A DNA stretch of 8,284 nt from Methanosarcina sp. UBA402 (GCA_002509325.1 DADO01000063.1:14692-22975); one strand, 5' to 3'. Shown: positions 1 through 5,478, numbered from the stretch's first letter. The notes: generated by a model not told the origin, from the letters alone. Translations and numbers: made by a program.

Positions 1-142
1 AGAGAATTCCTTAACCGATGACCAATGATAATGATTCAGATGATAATTGAAAAACAAACAGGAAAACTATCGTAATATTGATGAAGATAACTGCTGAAAC
101 ATTAGTGCTAAAAATATTGTACATTGACTGGAGAAAAGGAGT

Positions 143-1033
143 ATGGAGATAGAGTCAAAGTTTCTGGTATTGGATGAAGCGGATTTTCAGGCACTTGAAA
201 ACCTTTCCAGGCTTGCTTCATATTCTCTTTCTGAGGCAAAAATCCAGTTAAATGAGGATATTTTCTTTGATACTGAGAACCGAGCTATTATGGCTTCAGG
301 CTATTACCTACGGGACAGGAAAACGTATGGGGAATACGGGAGCTGGGTAACCATTAAAAGCCTGGGGGGTTTCGAAGATGGAACTCACAGACGAGAGGAA
401 TATGTAAGTTTTCTGCCCGAGGGGGTCTCTGTACTTGAATGTCCTGATTTCCGTATCAGAAACATGATTTTTGAATTTACGGCAGGGCTTGATCTTTTTC
501 CACTTCTGTCCCTCAAACAGAAAAGGATTATTCGTCAGGTAAAAAAAGGAAAAAAGCTTGTAGCCGAAATTTACCTGGATCGGGTAAACCTGGAAAACAA
601 AGGCAGAGAAAAACAATATAATGAGTTTGAGGTTGAGCTTAAAAACGAAGGAAGCTCTGAAGATCTGGAAATTATTCGGAGTTTCCTGCTCAAACATTAT
701 AACCTGGCTGAAAGCCCTTTTTCCAAGTTCGAAAGAGCTTTTCTTTTCATGGAAAATCTTCCTGAGATAACTTTTCTTAGCCTGAGAGAAAGAGCTTTCT
801 GCGCACAACTTGCAGGCCAGAAAAATGTGTATGGAAAGCAGGCTCAAATCTTAATAGGACTTGATAATGGGCAGACCTGTAAAGAACTAAGTTTGCTTCT
901 GAAAATCCCTGAATCCAAAATAAAAGCCCTGCGCTCAGAATTTAAAGAAAAGAGGCTTTCTATTTTTTCTTTTACAACATATAATGAAAAGGAGCCTGAA
1001 TTCTATCATCTGTCCGAAACCGATTTTTTTTGA
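143..1033 (+). CDS. CYTH (triphosphate tunnel) domain protein with C-terminal helix-turn-helix
   Basis: The 296-aa product opens with the CYTH signature ExExK (EIESK, residues 2-6), which supports the ATG at 143; a GGAG at 130-133 lies 9 nt upstream. Further tunnel-type motifs follow: FFDTENR near 41-47, GYYLRDR at 53-59, WVTIK at 68-72, RREEY at 83-87, the basic KQKRIIR at 125-131, AEIYLDR at 141-147 and the acidic NEFEVELK at 160-167. CYTH enzymes use such charges to bind metal and triphosphate or polyP; triphosphatase activity is expected from the family, but the substrate is unknown. After the tunnel (about 1-205), residues 230-272 resemble a helix-turn-helix (KQAQILIGL, then QTCKELSLLLKI, then KIKALRSEF), unusual for CYTH proteins. 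The frame ends at a T8 run and overlaps the next frame by 4 nt (TTGA), so this may be the N-terminal part of a longer protein. CYTH call strong; HTH call moderate. Confidence 0.9.
   Translation: MEIESKFLVLDEADFQALENLSRLASYSLSEAKIQLNEDIFFDTENRAIMASGYYLRDRKTYGEYGSWVTIKSLGGFEDGTHRREEYVSFLPEGVSVLECPDFRIRNMIFEFTAGLDLFPLLSLKQKRIIRQVKKGKKLVAEIYLDRVNLENKGREKQYNEFEVELKNEGSSEDLEIIRSFLLKHYNLAESPFSKFERAFLFMENLPEITFLSLRERAFCAQLAGQKNVYGKQAQILIGLDNGQTCKELSLLLKIPESKIKALRSEFKEKRLSIFSFTTYNEKEPEFYHLSETDFF
1022..1033 (+). other. T8 slip site at the CYTH/HD-like junction (possible -1 recoding or frameshift)
   Basis: The last CYTH codons are GAT TTT TTT TGA. The bases T_TTT_TTT fit the X_XXY_YYZ pattern of -1 slip sites and are followed at once by the stop. 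A -1 slip, or a transcript carrying one extra T, would read on as ...TDFFLKKGIK into the next frame with no gap. The downstream frame has only a TTG at 1030 as start and no visible Shine-Dalgarno sequence. Possible explanations are programmed or transcriptional slippage, a one-base deletion, a sequencing error in the homopolymer, or TTG reinitiation. No clear stimulatory stem-loop was seen downstream. Confidence 0.5.
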
Positions 1034-1827
1034 AAAAAGGAATAAAAACAACAGAATTTAAACAATGGGACCCTGAAAACCTGCTTGAGTATTATGGAGT
1101 AAATAAAAGCAGGGCTGAAAAAAGCAGGGAATATGCTCTCAAGCTTTTTGATGGACTGTTTGTAAGCCATGGTTTGGGGCAGGAAGAGAGGAAACTCCTC
1201 GGACTTGCTGCCTTCCTGAAAAATGCAGGAAACTCGATCTTACCTGAAGAAAGAGCTCGTATGAACAGGGAAATTCTTCTGATGCATCCCATAAAGAAAC
1301 TCATGCCTCACGAAATATTAATGCTCGCCCTGATCGCTGAACTTCAGGACCCGGATATGACAGAAAAACGTTTAATCTTAACTTTTAAAGATATTCATGC
1401 AAAGCTGCCTCCCGAACTCCAGAATAAAGCCCTCATGCTTTCAGCCATCATGTCGATTGCAGATCTTTTCGAATCTTCCAAAACCCAGCCAGGAAAGTCA
1501 AGGCAGCTTAAAAACACTCTGGAAATTGAAATAATAGGAACTGTAACTGAAAAAGCTGCAAAAAAGTTTGAGGCTAAAAGTAAACTCTGGAAATCACTCT
1601 CTGGAAGCAAACTCCTGTTTTCTCAGACAGCTGATGAAGAAAAAGTTCCAATCGATGAAGAAAAATCCATAATAAAGGAAGAAGAATCCAAAACAAAGGA
1701 AGAAGAATCCGGAATCACGGTTAGCAGACATCAATGCTTATTTCGAATGGGTAGAGGGACCTTTTCTTCCTGTCGAACGCCTGCACAGGCTCAGGATCGC
1801 AGCCAAGGGAATGCGTTATACCCTTGA
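1030..1827 (+). CDS. Degenerate Ppx C-terminal/HD-like domain (middle part of a broken CYTH-HD-CHAD gene)
   Basis: The frame opens only with TTG at 1030, overlapping the previous stop (TTGA), without a ribosome-binding site. Residues 13-195 (WDPENLLEYYGVN through SGSKLLF) resemble the C-terminal HD-like region of exopolyphosphatases, including Ppx in this window: REYALKLFD matches TRLALELFD of Ppx, and LLGLAAFLKNAG matches LLEYGSTLHDIG. The HD pair is replaced by Lys-Asn (LKNAG, 63-67), so metal-dependent hydrolysis is unlikely; IADLFE (143-148) matches IAEDLD. Residues 200-229 form a Lys/Glu/Ser linker with two KEEES repeats. From about residue 231 the reading is out of frame: the tail (VSRHQCLF onward) looks random, while frame 2 of the same DNA encodes a CHAD helix. 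The true product is therefore either a truncated protein or part of a frameshifted CYTH-HD-CHAD gene. A polyP-binding or scaffold role is inference. Confidence 0.65.
   Translation: MKKGIKTTEFKQWDPENLLEYYGVNKSRAEKSREYALKLFDGLFVSHGLGQEERKLLGLAAFLKNAGNSILPEERARMNREILLMHPIKKLMPHEILMLALIAELQDPDMTEKRLILTFKDIHAKLPPELQNKALMLSAIMSIADLFESSKTQPGKSRQLKNTLEIEIIGTVTEKAAKKFEAKSKLWKSLSGSKLLFSQTADEEKVPIDEEKSIIKEEESKTKEEESGITVSRHQCLFRMGRGTFSSCRTPAQAQDRSQGNALYP
1674..1710 (+). repeat. 16-nt direct repeat (21-nt period) in the KEEES linker, at the second frame break
   Basis: AAAGGAAGAAGAATCC occurs exactly at 1674-1689 and at 1695-1710, a 21-nt period that encodes two copies of a seven-residue Lys/Glu/Ser unit. 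Frame 2, which carries the CHAD domain, is open only after the TAA at 1673-1675, so the shift must fall between about 1676 and 1730. Dropping one G of ACGG (1717-1720) would give GITLADINAYFEW and rejoin the frames. Such repeats are slippage-prone. Confidence 0.7.
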
Positions 1828-2173
1828 ATTTTTTGAGAGCGTACTTGGAGACGACGCAAAAACTCTGATAAAAGAACTCAAGACCTTCCAGGACCAGCTT
1901 GGAAATCTGCACGATACAGAAATTGCAATTAATCTGCTGGGTTCCTATCTGAGAACCGGAGAATGGGGCTCTGCTGAAAGTGAAAAAGTTTCCGGAAATA
2001 TGAAGTTTTCCGGAGGCGCAGAAGGAATAGAAGCCTACCTTGCATACAGGGGAGAAGAACTTCAGACGCTACTTAATGCCTTTCCCGATGCCTGGGAAAA
2101 GATAAAGGACGAGAGTTTCAGGAAAAGGATTGAAAGGGCAATTAAAAACCTGTTTACTGAAAAGGTTTACTGA
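1811..2173 (+). CDS. CHAD domain, C-terminal half (fragment; domain reading begins about 1721)
   Basis: CHAD domains are helical bundles with conserved basic residues that bind polyP. The frame here carries the hallmark of the second CHAD half: LHRLRIAAKGMRYTLEFF (from 1781), then LKTFQDQLGNLHDTEIA. The first methionine (ATG 1811) lies inside this helix and would remove the LHRLRIAAK part. The same frame reads sensibly back to about 1721 (ADINAYFEWVEGPFLP) but has no ATG, GTG or TTG between 1676 and 1811. It is therefore best seen as the C-terminal part of the preceding gene, separated by a one-base shift. The usual N-terminal half of CHAD is not recognisable upstream, where a Ppx-C/HD-like domain sits instead. 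It ends with TGA at 2171-2173, only 33 nt from the converging ppx stop. An annotator could equally join 1030-2173 as a pseudogene. Confidence 0.6.
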   Translation: MRYTLEFFESVLGDDAKTLIKELKTFQDQLGNLHDTEIAINLLGSYLRTGEWGSAESEKVSGNMKFSGGAEGIEAYLAYRGEELQTLLNAFPDAWEKIKDESFRKRIERAIKNLFTEKVY

Positions 2174-2206
2174 AATTTGTTTTATTCTAACTAAAGATCT
2201 TTCAAT
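2174..2206. terminator. Convergent spacer with T-rich stop signal and small palindrome
   Basis: This 33-nt spacer separates the CHAD stop from the ppx stop. Just past the plus-strand stop is a T-rich run (TTTGTTTTATT), the kind of sequence at which archaeal RNA polymerase terminates. A perfect 10-bp palindrome, AAAGATCTTT, lies at 2193-2202. A shared terminator for both converging transcripts is plausible but unproven. Confidence 0.35.
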
Positions 2207-3856
2207 TTAACTTTTGGAGGACACCTCAAATCCTGGAATTCCTTTAAGCTCAGTATTTCCTTCACGGACCAGGGGAACTCCGGGATCCTGTTTTATAATA
2301 ACTTTGGATTGGAGACTGTATCCAAACATTTTCTTGAAGTATTTTTTCTGCTTTTCTACTTCCCAGATTTCGAGCTGACACTCTCGCTGAGCATGTATTT
2401 CAAGCACAAGGCTATCGGTAGAAGCAATGTAAAACCGAACATGGGAAATAATTCCGTTATGAGAGCGGTCCAGATCTTCGGCAATACGCAGCAGGGCAGT
2501 CAGAACCCTTATGCTTTTTACTATATCCTTATCGAGCTTGGCGAGATTGGGATGCTTTTTCTTAGGCTTATTTTTCCTGTGGAAATAGGCAAGGTTTGCT
2601 ATGATTTCGATTTCTTCAGGCTGAAAACCCGGAAGCTCGTTGTCCAGTATGAGGTGATAGGCATAGGACTGATGGGTATCATATGACAGAAAAATTCCTA
2701 TGTCATGCAGGGTTGAACCGTATTCGAGAAGTTCCCTTTCCCCTTCCCTGAACTCGTAGATTCCAAGCGCCTGGATACTGTCAAAGAGTTCAAGGGCAAG
2801 CCTGGTGACAGTATAGGCATGTTCTTCATCGAAATTGCAGGTAAGTCCAAGTTGCATGATACTGCGCTTTCTTACCGACATTTGTGTAATCATGTAGGAG
2901 AACTCGCTCTTTGAAATATAATCTACAAGTAGACCTTCTCGAAGCCCTTGTTTACTTATCTTGATCTCGGAAAGCCCCAGCTCTTCCATAAAGGTCTCAA
3001 TAATTGCAGCTCCTGAGATAATAATATCTGCTCGTTGCGTGTTGATTCCCGGGAACTTGCGCCGCTCTTCAAGGGGTATGGCGCACATTGCCCTGACTAT
3101 TTTCTTCAGGTCCTGATACTCCAGCTTTTTAAAACTTTCATGGGTTGTTTTATGCAGGTAGACAAAAGCAATCTTGGCAAGGTTTTCAATTGTTCCCGAG
3201 CTTCCAATTGAACAGCTTAAGCTGTACCTTGAAAGGTCTTTTGTTATATCTGTTATTTTGCGCCGGACATAATTTTTAATTTGCTCGTATTGTTCCTCTG
3301 AAACAGGCCCACTCTCGTCCGGTAAAAACATATTTGTCAGCCTGATCGCTCCAAGGTTAAGGGAATAAAGAGAATAACACTGGGCCTGATCCCCTACCGA
3401 TATTTCAGTGCTTCCGCCACCGATGTCTATGAACAGAGCTTTTGAGTTTCCGAGCCTAAATCCGCTTGAAACTCCAAGGTAAATGAGACGAGCTTCTTCG
3501 GTTCCGGAAATTGTACAGACTTCGAGGTTTGCCTCCCTTTTAAGCATTTCGAGAAGCTGAACTTTGTTGCTCGCGTCTCTTGTTGCCGAAGTAGCCACAG
3601 CTATAACCTCTTCTGCTTTATAAGCTCTGACAAGTTCCATGAACTTTTTACAGACAATAACTGCGCGATCTATCGCCTTCGGCTGCAGAATCCTGTCTAT
3701 GAATTCCTTATCCCCAAGTCGGACAGTCTCCTTCTGCTTGGTCAGGGGGAGATAAGATCCATTGGGATTGATCCGGACCAGAAGAAGCCGGATCGAGTTA
3801 GTGCCTATATCGATAAACGCAACAACTCTGCCTTCGGAGATTCTTTCGGGTTCCAT
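2207..3856 (-). CDS. ppx: Exopolyphosphatase (Ppx/GppA family) with C-terminal HD domain
   Basis: Ppx removes terminal phosphates from polyP in the cytoplasm. The 549-aa product (counted from the ATG at 3856) is close to the usual length of long Ppx/GppA proteins. The N-terminal ASKHA fold is clear: phosphate loop AFIDIGTNSIRLLL (13-26), catalytic-region ISGTEEARLIYLGV (116-129) with the Glu pair 120-121, second phosphate loop FIDIGGGSTE (142-151), IGSSGT (217-222) and ISGAAIIE (280-287). The C-terminal region carries an HD-type set that looks intact: H346, H384-D385 (LHDIG), H401 and D461. An in-frame GTG at 3865 would add three residues, but the ATG is preferred because GGTGG (3862-3866) lies 5 nt before it. 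It lies downstream of ppk1 on the same strand, about 1.7 kb away, and converges on the CYTH/CHAD locus. Polyphosphatase and (p)ppGpp-type hydrolase activities cannot be separated by reading alone; the polyP context favours the former. Confidence 0.95.
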   Translation of the reverse strand: MEPERISEGRVVAFIDIGTNSIRLLLVRINPNGSYLPLTKQKETVRLGDKEFIDRILQPKAIDRAVIVCKKFMELVRAYKAEEVIAVATSATRDASNKVQLLEMLKREANLEVCTISGTEEARLIYLGVSSGFRLGNSKALFIDIGGGSTEISVGDQAQCYSLYSLNLGAIRLTNMFLPDESGPVSEEQYEQIKNYVRRKITDITKDLSRYSLSCSIGSSGTIENLAKIAFVYLHKTTHESFKKLEYQDLKKIVRAMCAIPLEERRKFPGINTQRADIIISGAAIIETFMEELGLSEIKISKQGLREGLLVDYISKSEFSYMITQMSVRKRSIMQLGLTCNFDEEHAYTVTRLALELFDSIQALGIYEFREGERELLEYGSTLHDIGIFLSYDTHQSYAYHLILDNELPGFQPEEIEIIANLAYFHRKNKPKKKHPNLAKLDKDIVKSIRVLTALLRIAEDLDRSHNGIISHVRFYIASTDSLVLEIHAQRECQLEIWEVEKQKKYFKKMFGYSLQSKVIIKQDPGVPLVREGNTELKGIPGFEVSSKS

Positions 3857-3886
3857 TATTACCACCTGAAAGCTCTGTCTTTCGTT

Positions 3887-3907
3887 TTTCTCGAAGGAGT
3901 CGAGAAA
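3887..3907 (-). promoter_or_regulatory. Perfect 8-bp inverted repeat in the ppx leader
   Basis: TTTCTCGA (3887-3894) and TCGAGAAA (3900-3907) flank a 5-nt loop. The element sits 31-51 nt upstream of the ppx ATG, between a weak TATA-like AATAAAAATA (about 3937-3946, minus strand) and the GGTGG ribosome-binding site. In ppx mRNA the loop reads CUCCU. It could be an operator for a dimeric regulator or an RNA hairpin in the leader. Confidence 0.45.
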
Positions 3908-3960
3908 CTCAAAATAAACTTCACAGTACTAGTTCATATTTTTATTCTATTTGAGATTAT

Positions 3961-4263
3961 TTGGTGGTGGCTAAAGTTCTGCAAAATCTGATTGACTTTC
4001 TATCCTTTTATCACAAAAAACAAGATGCAGAGTCAATGTTTAATTTATTCTCACTCATAAAAGATTATCTTGTCGATCAGAAAGATGGAATTCAACAACC
4101 AAGAAATGAGAACACTCTTAATTATTTAATTCATATATTATCTGAACACTTTGAACTATTCGACACTCTTCGCTTTCTGGCTCATCTTTGTAGTAATCTT
4201 TATTATTCCTGTATACATCATTTCTATATATTAGAGATCTTGCTTATTACACATATTGATTAA
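3961..4263 (+). CDS. Doubtful 100-codon ORF, unknown function
   Basis: This frame opens at TTG (next codons GTG, GTG), 6 nt after an in-frame stop, and has no convincing ribosome-binding site. The product is unrecognised. Its N-terminal two thirds could be helical (NLIDFLSFYHKKQDAESMF, then NYLIHILSEHFELF), and its C-terminus is rich in hydrophobic and aromatic residues with two Cys (HLCSNLYYSCIHHFYILEIL). The DNA is A+T-rich like the surrounding spacer, in contrast to the recognisable genes, so this may be a chance ORF or a decayed gene. A T-rich stretch (CCCTTTTTTCTG, about 4283) follows the stop. It is listed because the frame fills an otherwise gene-free 300 bp. Confidence 0.2.
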   Translation: MVVAKVLQNLIDFLSFYHKKQDAESMFNLFSLIKDYLVDQKDGIQQPRNENTLNYLIHILSEHFELFDTLRFLAHLCSNLYYSCIHHFYILEILLITHID

Positions 4264-4477
4264 AGAAATGGTATGAAGTGAGCCCTTTTTTCTGCATTTT
4301 CGTTGTCGGTAAAATTAAGCGTTTGTTATTGAAAAACATGTATCTATGTGTATCTAAAGTGTTTTTTGTGTTTCATGATCTATAAATTGATGGAATAATT
4401 TGTATTTATGATGGATATGGAACGTTTCTCTTCGAAACCGACTGTTATCGACACTTGAATAATATATTTATTGTCAT

Positions 4478-4543
4478 CCCGTATGTAGTTCTGCTCATCC
4501 GACGACCTTGCGGTCACAGTTGTTCGGATTAAGGTCTTTACGG
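4478..4543 (-). ncRNA. Candidate structured RNA with nested stems and a GNRA loop
   Basis: Three inverted repeats are nested: CCGTA (4479-4483) with TACGG (4539-4543), ATCCGA (4497-4502) with TCGGAT (4524-4529), and GACC (4504-4507) with GGTC (4512-4515). Read on the minus strand, the innermost loop is GCAA, a GNRA tetraloop; on the plus strand it is TTGC, although another 4-bp extension is then possible. GACCTT (4504-4509) can alternatively pair with AAGGTC (4531-4536), giving two exclusive folds. The segment is visibly more GC-rich than its surroundings. No known RNA family is recognised and no strong promoter is assigned, so the strand is uncertain. It could also be a relic of coding DNA. 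Confidence 0.3.
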
Positions 4544-4577
4544 AAACTCAAAAAACGAAGTCTTATGTTAATCATTC

Positions 4578-4661
4578 TTTCGTTTCGGTTGATAATAGAC
4601 TAAAAGGTAATCTTGACTTTTCCGTTTCTGTTGATAATAGACTAAAAGGTAATCTTGACTT
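4578..4661. repeat. Two tandem copies of a 42-bp unit
   Basis: Units 4578-4619 and 4620-4661 abut and differ at only two positions (near the unit start, and G versus T at 4587/4629). The shared core includes GTTGATAATAGACTAAAAGG followed by TAATCTTGACTT. There is no spacer and there are only two copies, so it is not a CRISPR array. The 42-bp period is close to four helical turns and would place two protein sites on the same DNA face. It lies immediately downstream of the small minus-strand gene. Confidence 0.9.
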
Positions 4662-4733
4662 AAAAATAGAAGTGGTTTAAATAGCCTGAAAATAGGTTAA
4701 AATAGATGAATTGGGATTATAATAAATCATCAG
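4661..4733 (-). terminator. Oligo-T-rich region downstream of the small gene
   Basis: On the minus strand, after the TAA at 4734-4736, the sequence contains four CTATTT motifs (AAATAG on the plus strand at 4664, 4679, 4690 and 4700), most extended to four or five T. Spaced oligo-T runs after a stop codon are typical of archaeal termination. The 10-15-nt spacing is regular but may be incidental. Confidence 0.35.
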
Positions 4734-4967
4734 TTATTTACCTTGTTTGATCATTTCCATAATCTGTTTAACATCACCTATAGCTTTTTTCTTCAGCTCG
4801 ATCATTTTTTCCATGCGACCTATTCTCATTTCCATCCTTATTACTCTACGCTCCAGCAACATTAATACAATTTTCTTTTTCTGTTCTTCAGTAAACAATT
4901 TCTCAAATAAAGGGTGTTTTAATGATTCTTCACAAAGTTCTTCTTCTCCAAATTCTTCATGTTCCAT
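4734..4967 (-). CDS. Small charged, probably coiled-coil protein of unknown function
   Basis: The 77-residue product begins MEHEEFGEEELCEES and is acidic at the N-terminus. It then turns strongly basic and helical (LFTEEQKKKIVLMLLERR, then MEMRIGRMEKMIELKKKA), ending in IKQGK. The heptad-like spacing of Leu, Ile and Met suggests a coiled coil; there is no signal peptide or membrane segment. The ATG at 4967 is chosen because AAAGGAG (4978-4984) lies about 10 nt upstream. An in-frame ATG at 4988 would add seven residues but would put the ribosome-binding site inside the gene. A good TATA box lies at 5041-5052, so it is probably transcribed on its own. It lies between ppk1 and ppx on the same strand. 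The family is not recognised; a small adaptor or regulator role would be guesswork. Confidence 0.75.
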   Translation of the reverse strand: MEHEEFGEEELCEESLKHPLFEKLFTEEQKKKIVLMLLERRVIRMEMRIGRMEKMIELKKKAIGDVKQIMEMIKQGK

Positions 4968-5040
4968 ATTTAACGATCTCCTTTCCATATGACGATAGTG
5001 ATATTCAAAGTTATACCACTAATGCATTAATATCAGAATA

Positions 5041-5052
5041 ATTATATAAAAA
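5041..5052 (-). promoter_or_regulatory. Archaeal TATA box for the small charged protein gene
   Basis: The minus strand reads TTTTTATATAAT, a close match to the archaeal TATA box. Transcription would start about 25 nt downstream, near 5018-5022, giving a leader of about 50 nt before the ATG at 4967. A perfect palindrome TAATGCATTA (5020-5029) lies at or just upstream of the expected start and could be an operator. No clear BRE is seen. Confidence 0.5.
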
Positions 5053-5099
5053 CTAATGAAACATAACTAAGAAATCTATATTAATTAAAAAAGGATGCT

Positions 5100-5157
5100 A
5101 GATAGCCTTGTTTTGCTCATATTTATTCTAGTATGATATTATATTATAAGGCTATCT
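5100..5157. repeat. Perfect 10-bp inverted repeat with 38-nt loop
   Basis: AGATAGCCTT (5100-5109) is exactly complementary to AAGGCTATCT (5148-5157), and the pairing extends by a G-T and a T-A pair inward. The loop is almost entirely A+T. No coding sequence or target-site duplication was seen, so it is not clearly a mobile element. It may be a large hairpin in a transcript or a paired protein-binding site. Confidence 0.65.
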
Positions 5158-5478
5158 TATATTACATCATTATTATGTTAATACGGAAAATATATGATCT
5201 TTTGGTTATCCGCTTCTTTTTCCTATGTTTCTCTTAACTTAATTATTCCAATGGGTTAGGAATACAAAATATATCTCTGACTACTAGTAGATTTATAACA
5301 AAATAGTACTGATATTAATAATTTTAACATTTTAATAGTTAATCTCGCTAATTTACTGCTAACCTGAAGTCAAGTTTTTGTGTAGTATGGGGAAAATTGA
5401 TCTTCTGATATGGAATTTTTTACCAAAAAACTTCTTGAGATTTGTGATTTTACAGAAAATTAGGCACGCTGCCAAGAT

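Larger units (their letters stand above)
4264..4733. other. Gene-free spacer between the doubtful ORF and the small minus-strand gene
   Basis: No convincing gene is seen in these 470 bases. The stretch holds a small hairpin GTTTC/GAAAC (4424-4438), a TATA-like AATATATTTA (4461-4470), a more GC-rich segment with nested inverted repeats (4478-4543), a 42-bp tandem duplication (4578-4661) and four AAATAG motifs (4664-4705). A 55-codon open stretch without a usual start runs on the minus strand from 4547 down to the TAG at 4382-4380, over the GC-richer segment. Confidence 0.6.

Noticed and set aside
1..142. tRNA or promoter motif upstream of the CYTH gene
   Set aside because: No cloverleaf and no convincing TATA box; only an 8-nt direct repeat ATGATAAT (25-32, 40-47) that is too short to interpret.
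308..847. 179-codon minus-strand ORF opposite the CYTH gene
   Set aside because: Antisense shadow of a well supported gene; no recognisable domain and no ribosome-binding site considered convincing.
2309..2686. 125-codon plus-strand ORF inside ppx
   Set aside because: Antisense to the HD domain of ppx, which has clear motifs.
3857..3865. GTG at 3865 as the ppx start
   Set aside because: It overlaps the GGTGG ribosome-binding site that fits the ATG at 3856.
4578..4661. CRISPR-like repeats
   Set aside because: Only two copies that abut without spacers, and no cas genes; this is a tandem duplication.
4968..4988. ATG at 4988 as start of the small protein
   Set aside because: No ribosome-binding site upstream, whereas AAAGGAG lies inside this extension at proper distance from the ATG at 4967.
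4747..4992. 81-codon plus-strand ORF opposite the small charged protein
   Set aside because: Ser/Ile/Phe-rich complement of a Glu/Lys-rich gene; the minus strand has the ribosome-binding site, TATA box and helical pattern.
5100..5157. Insertion-sequence or MITE ends
   Set aside because: Only 58 bp in total, with no visible target-site duplication and no transposase remnant nearby.
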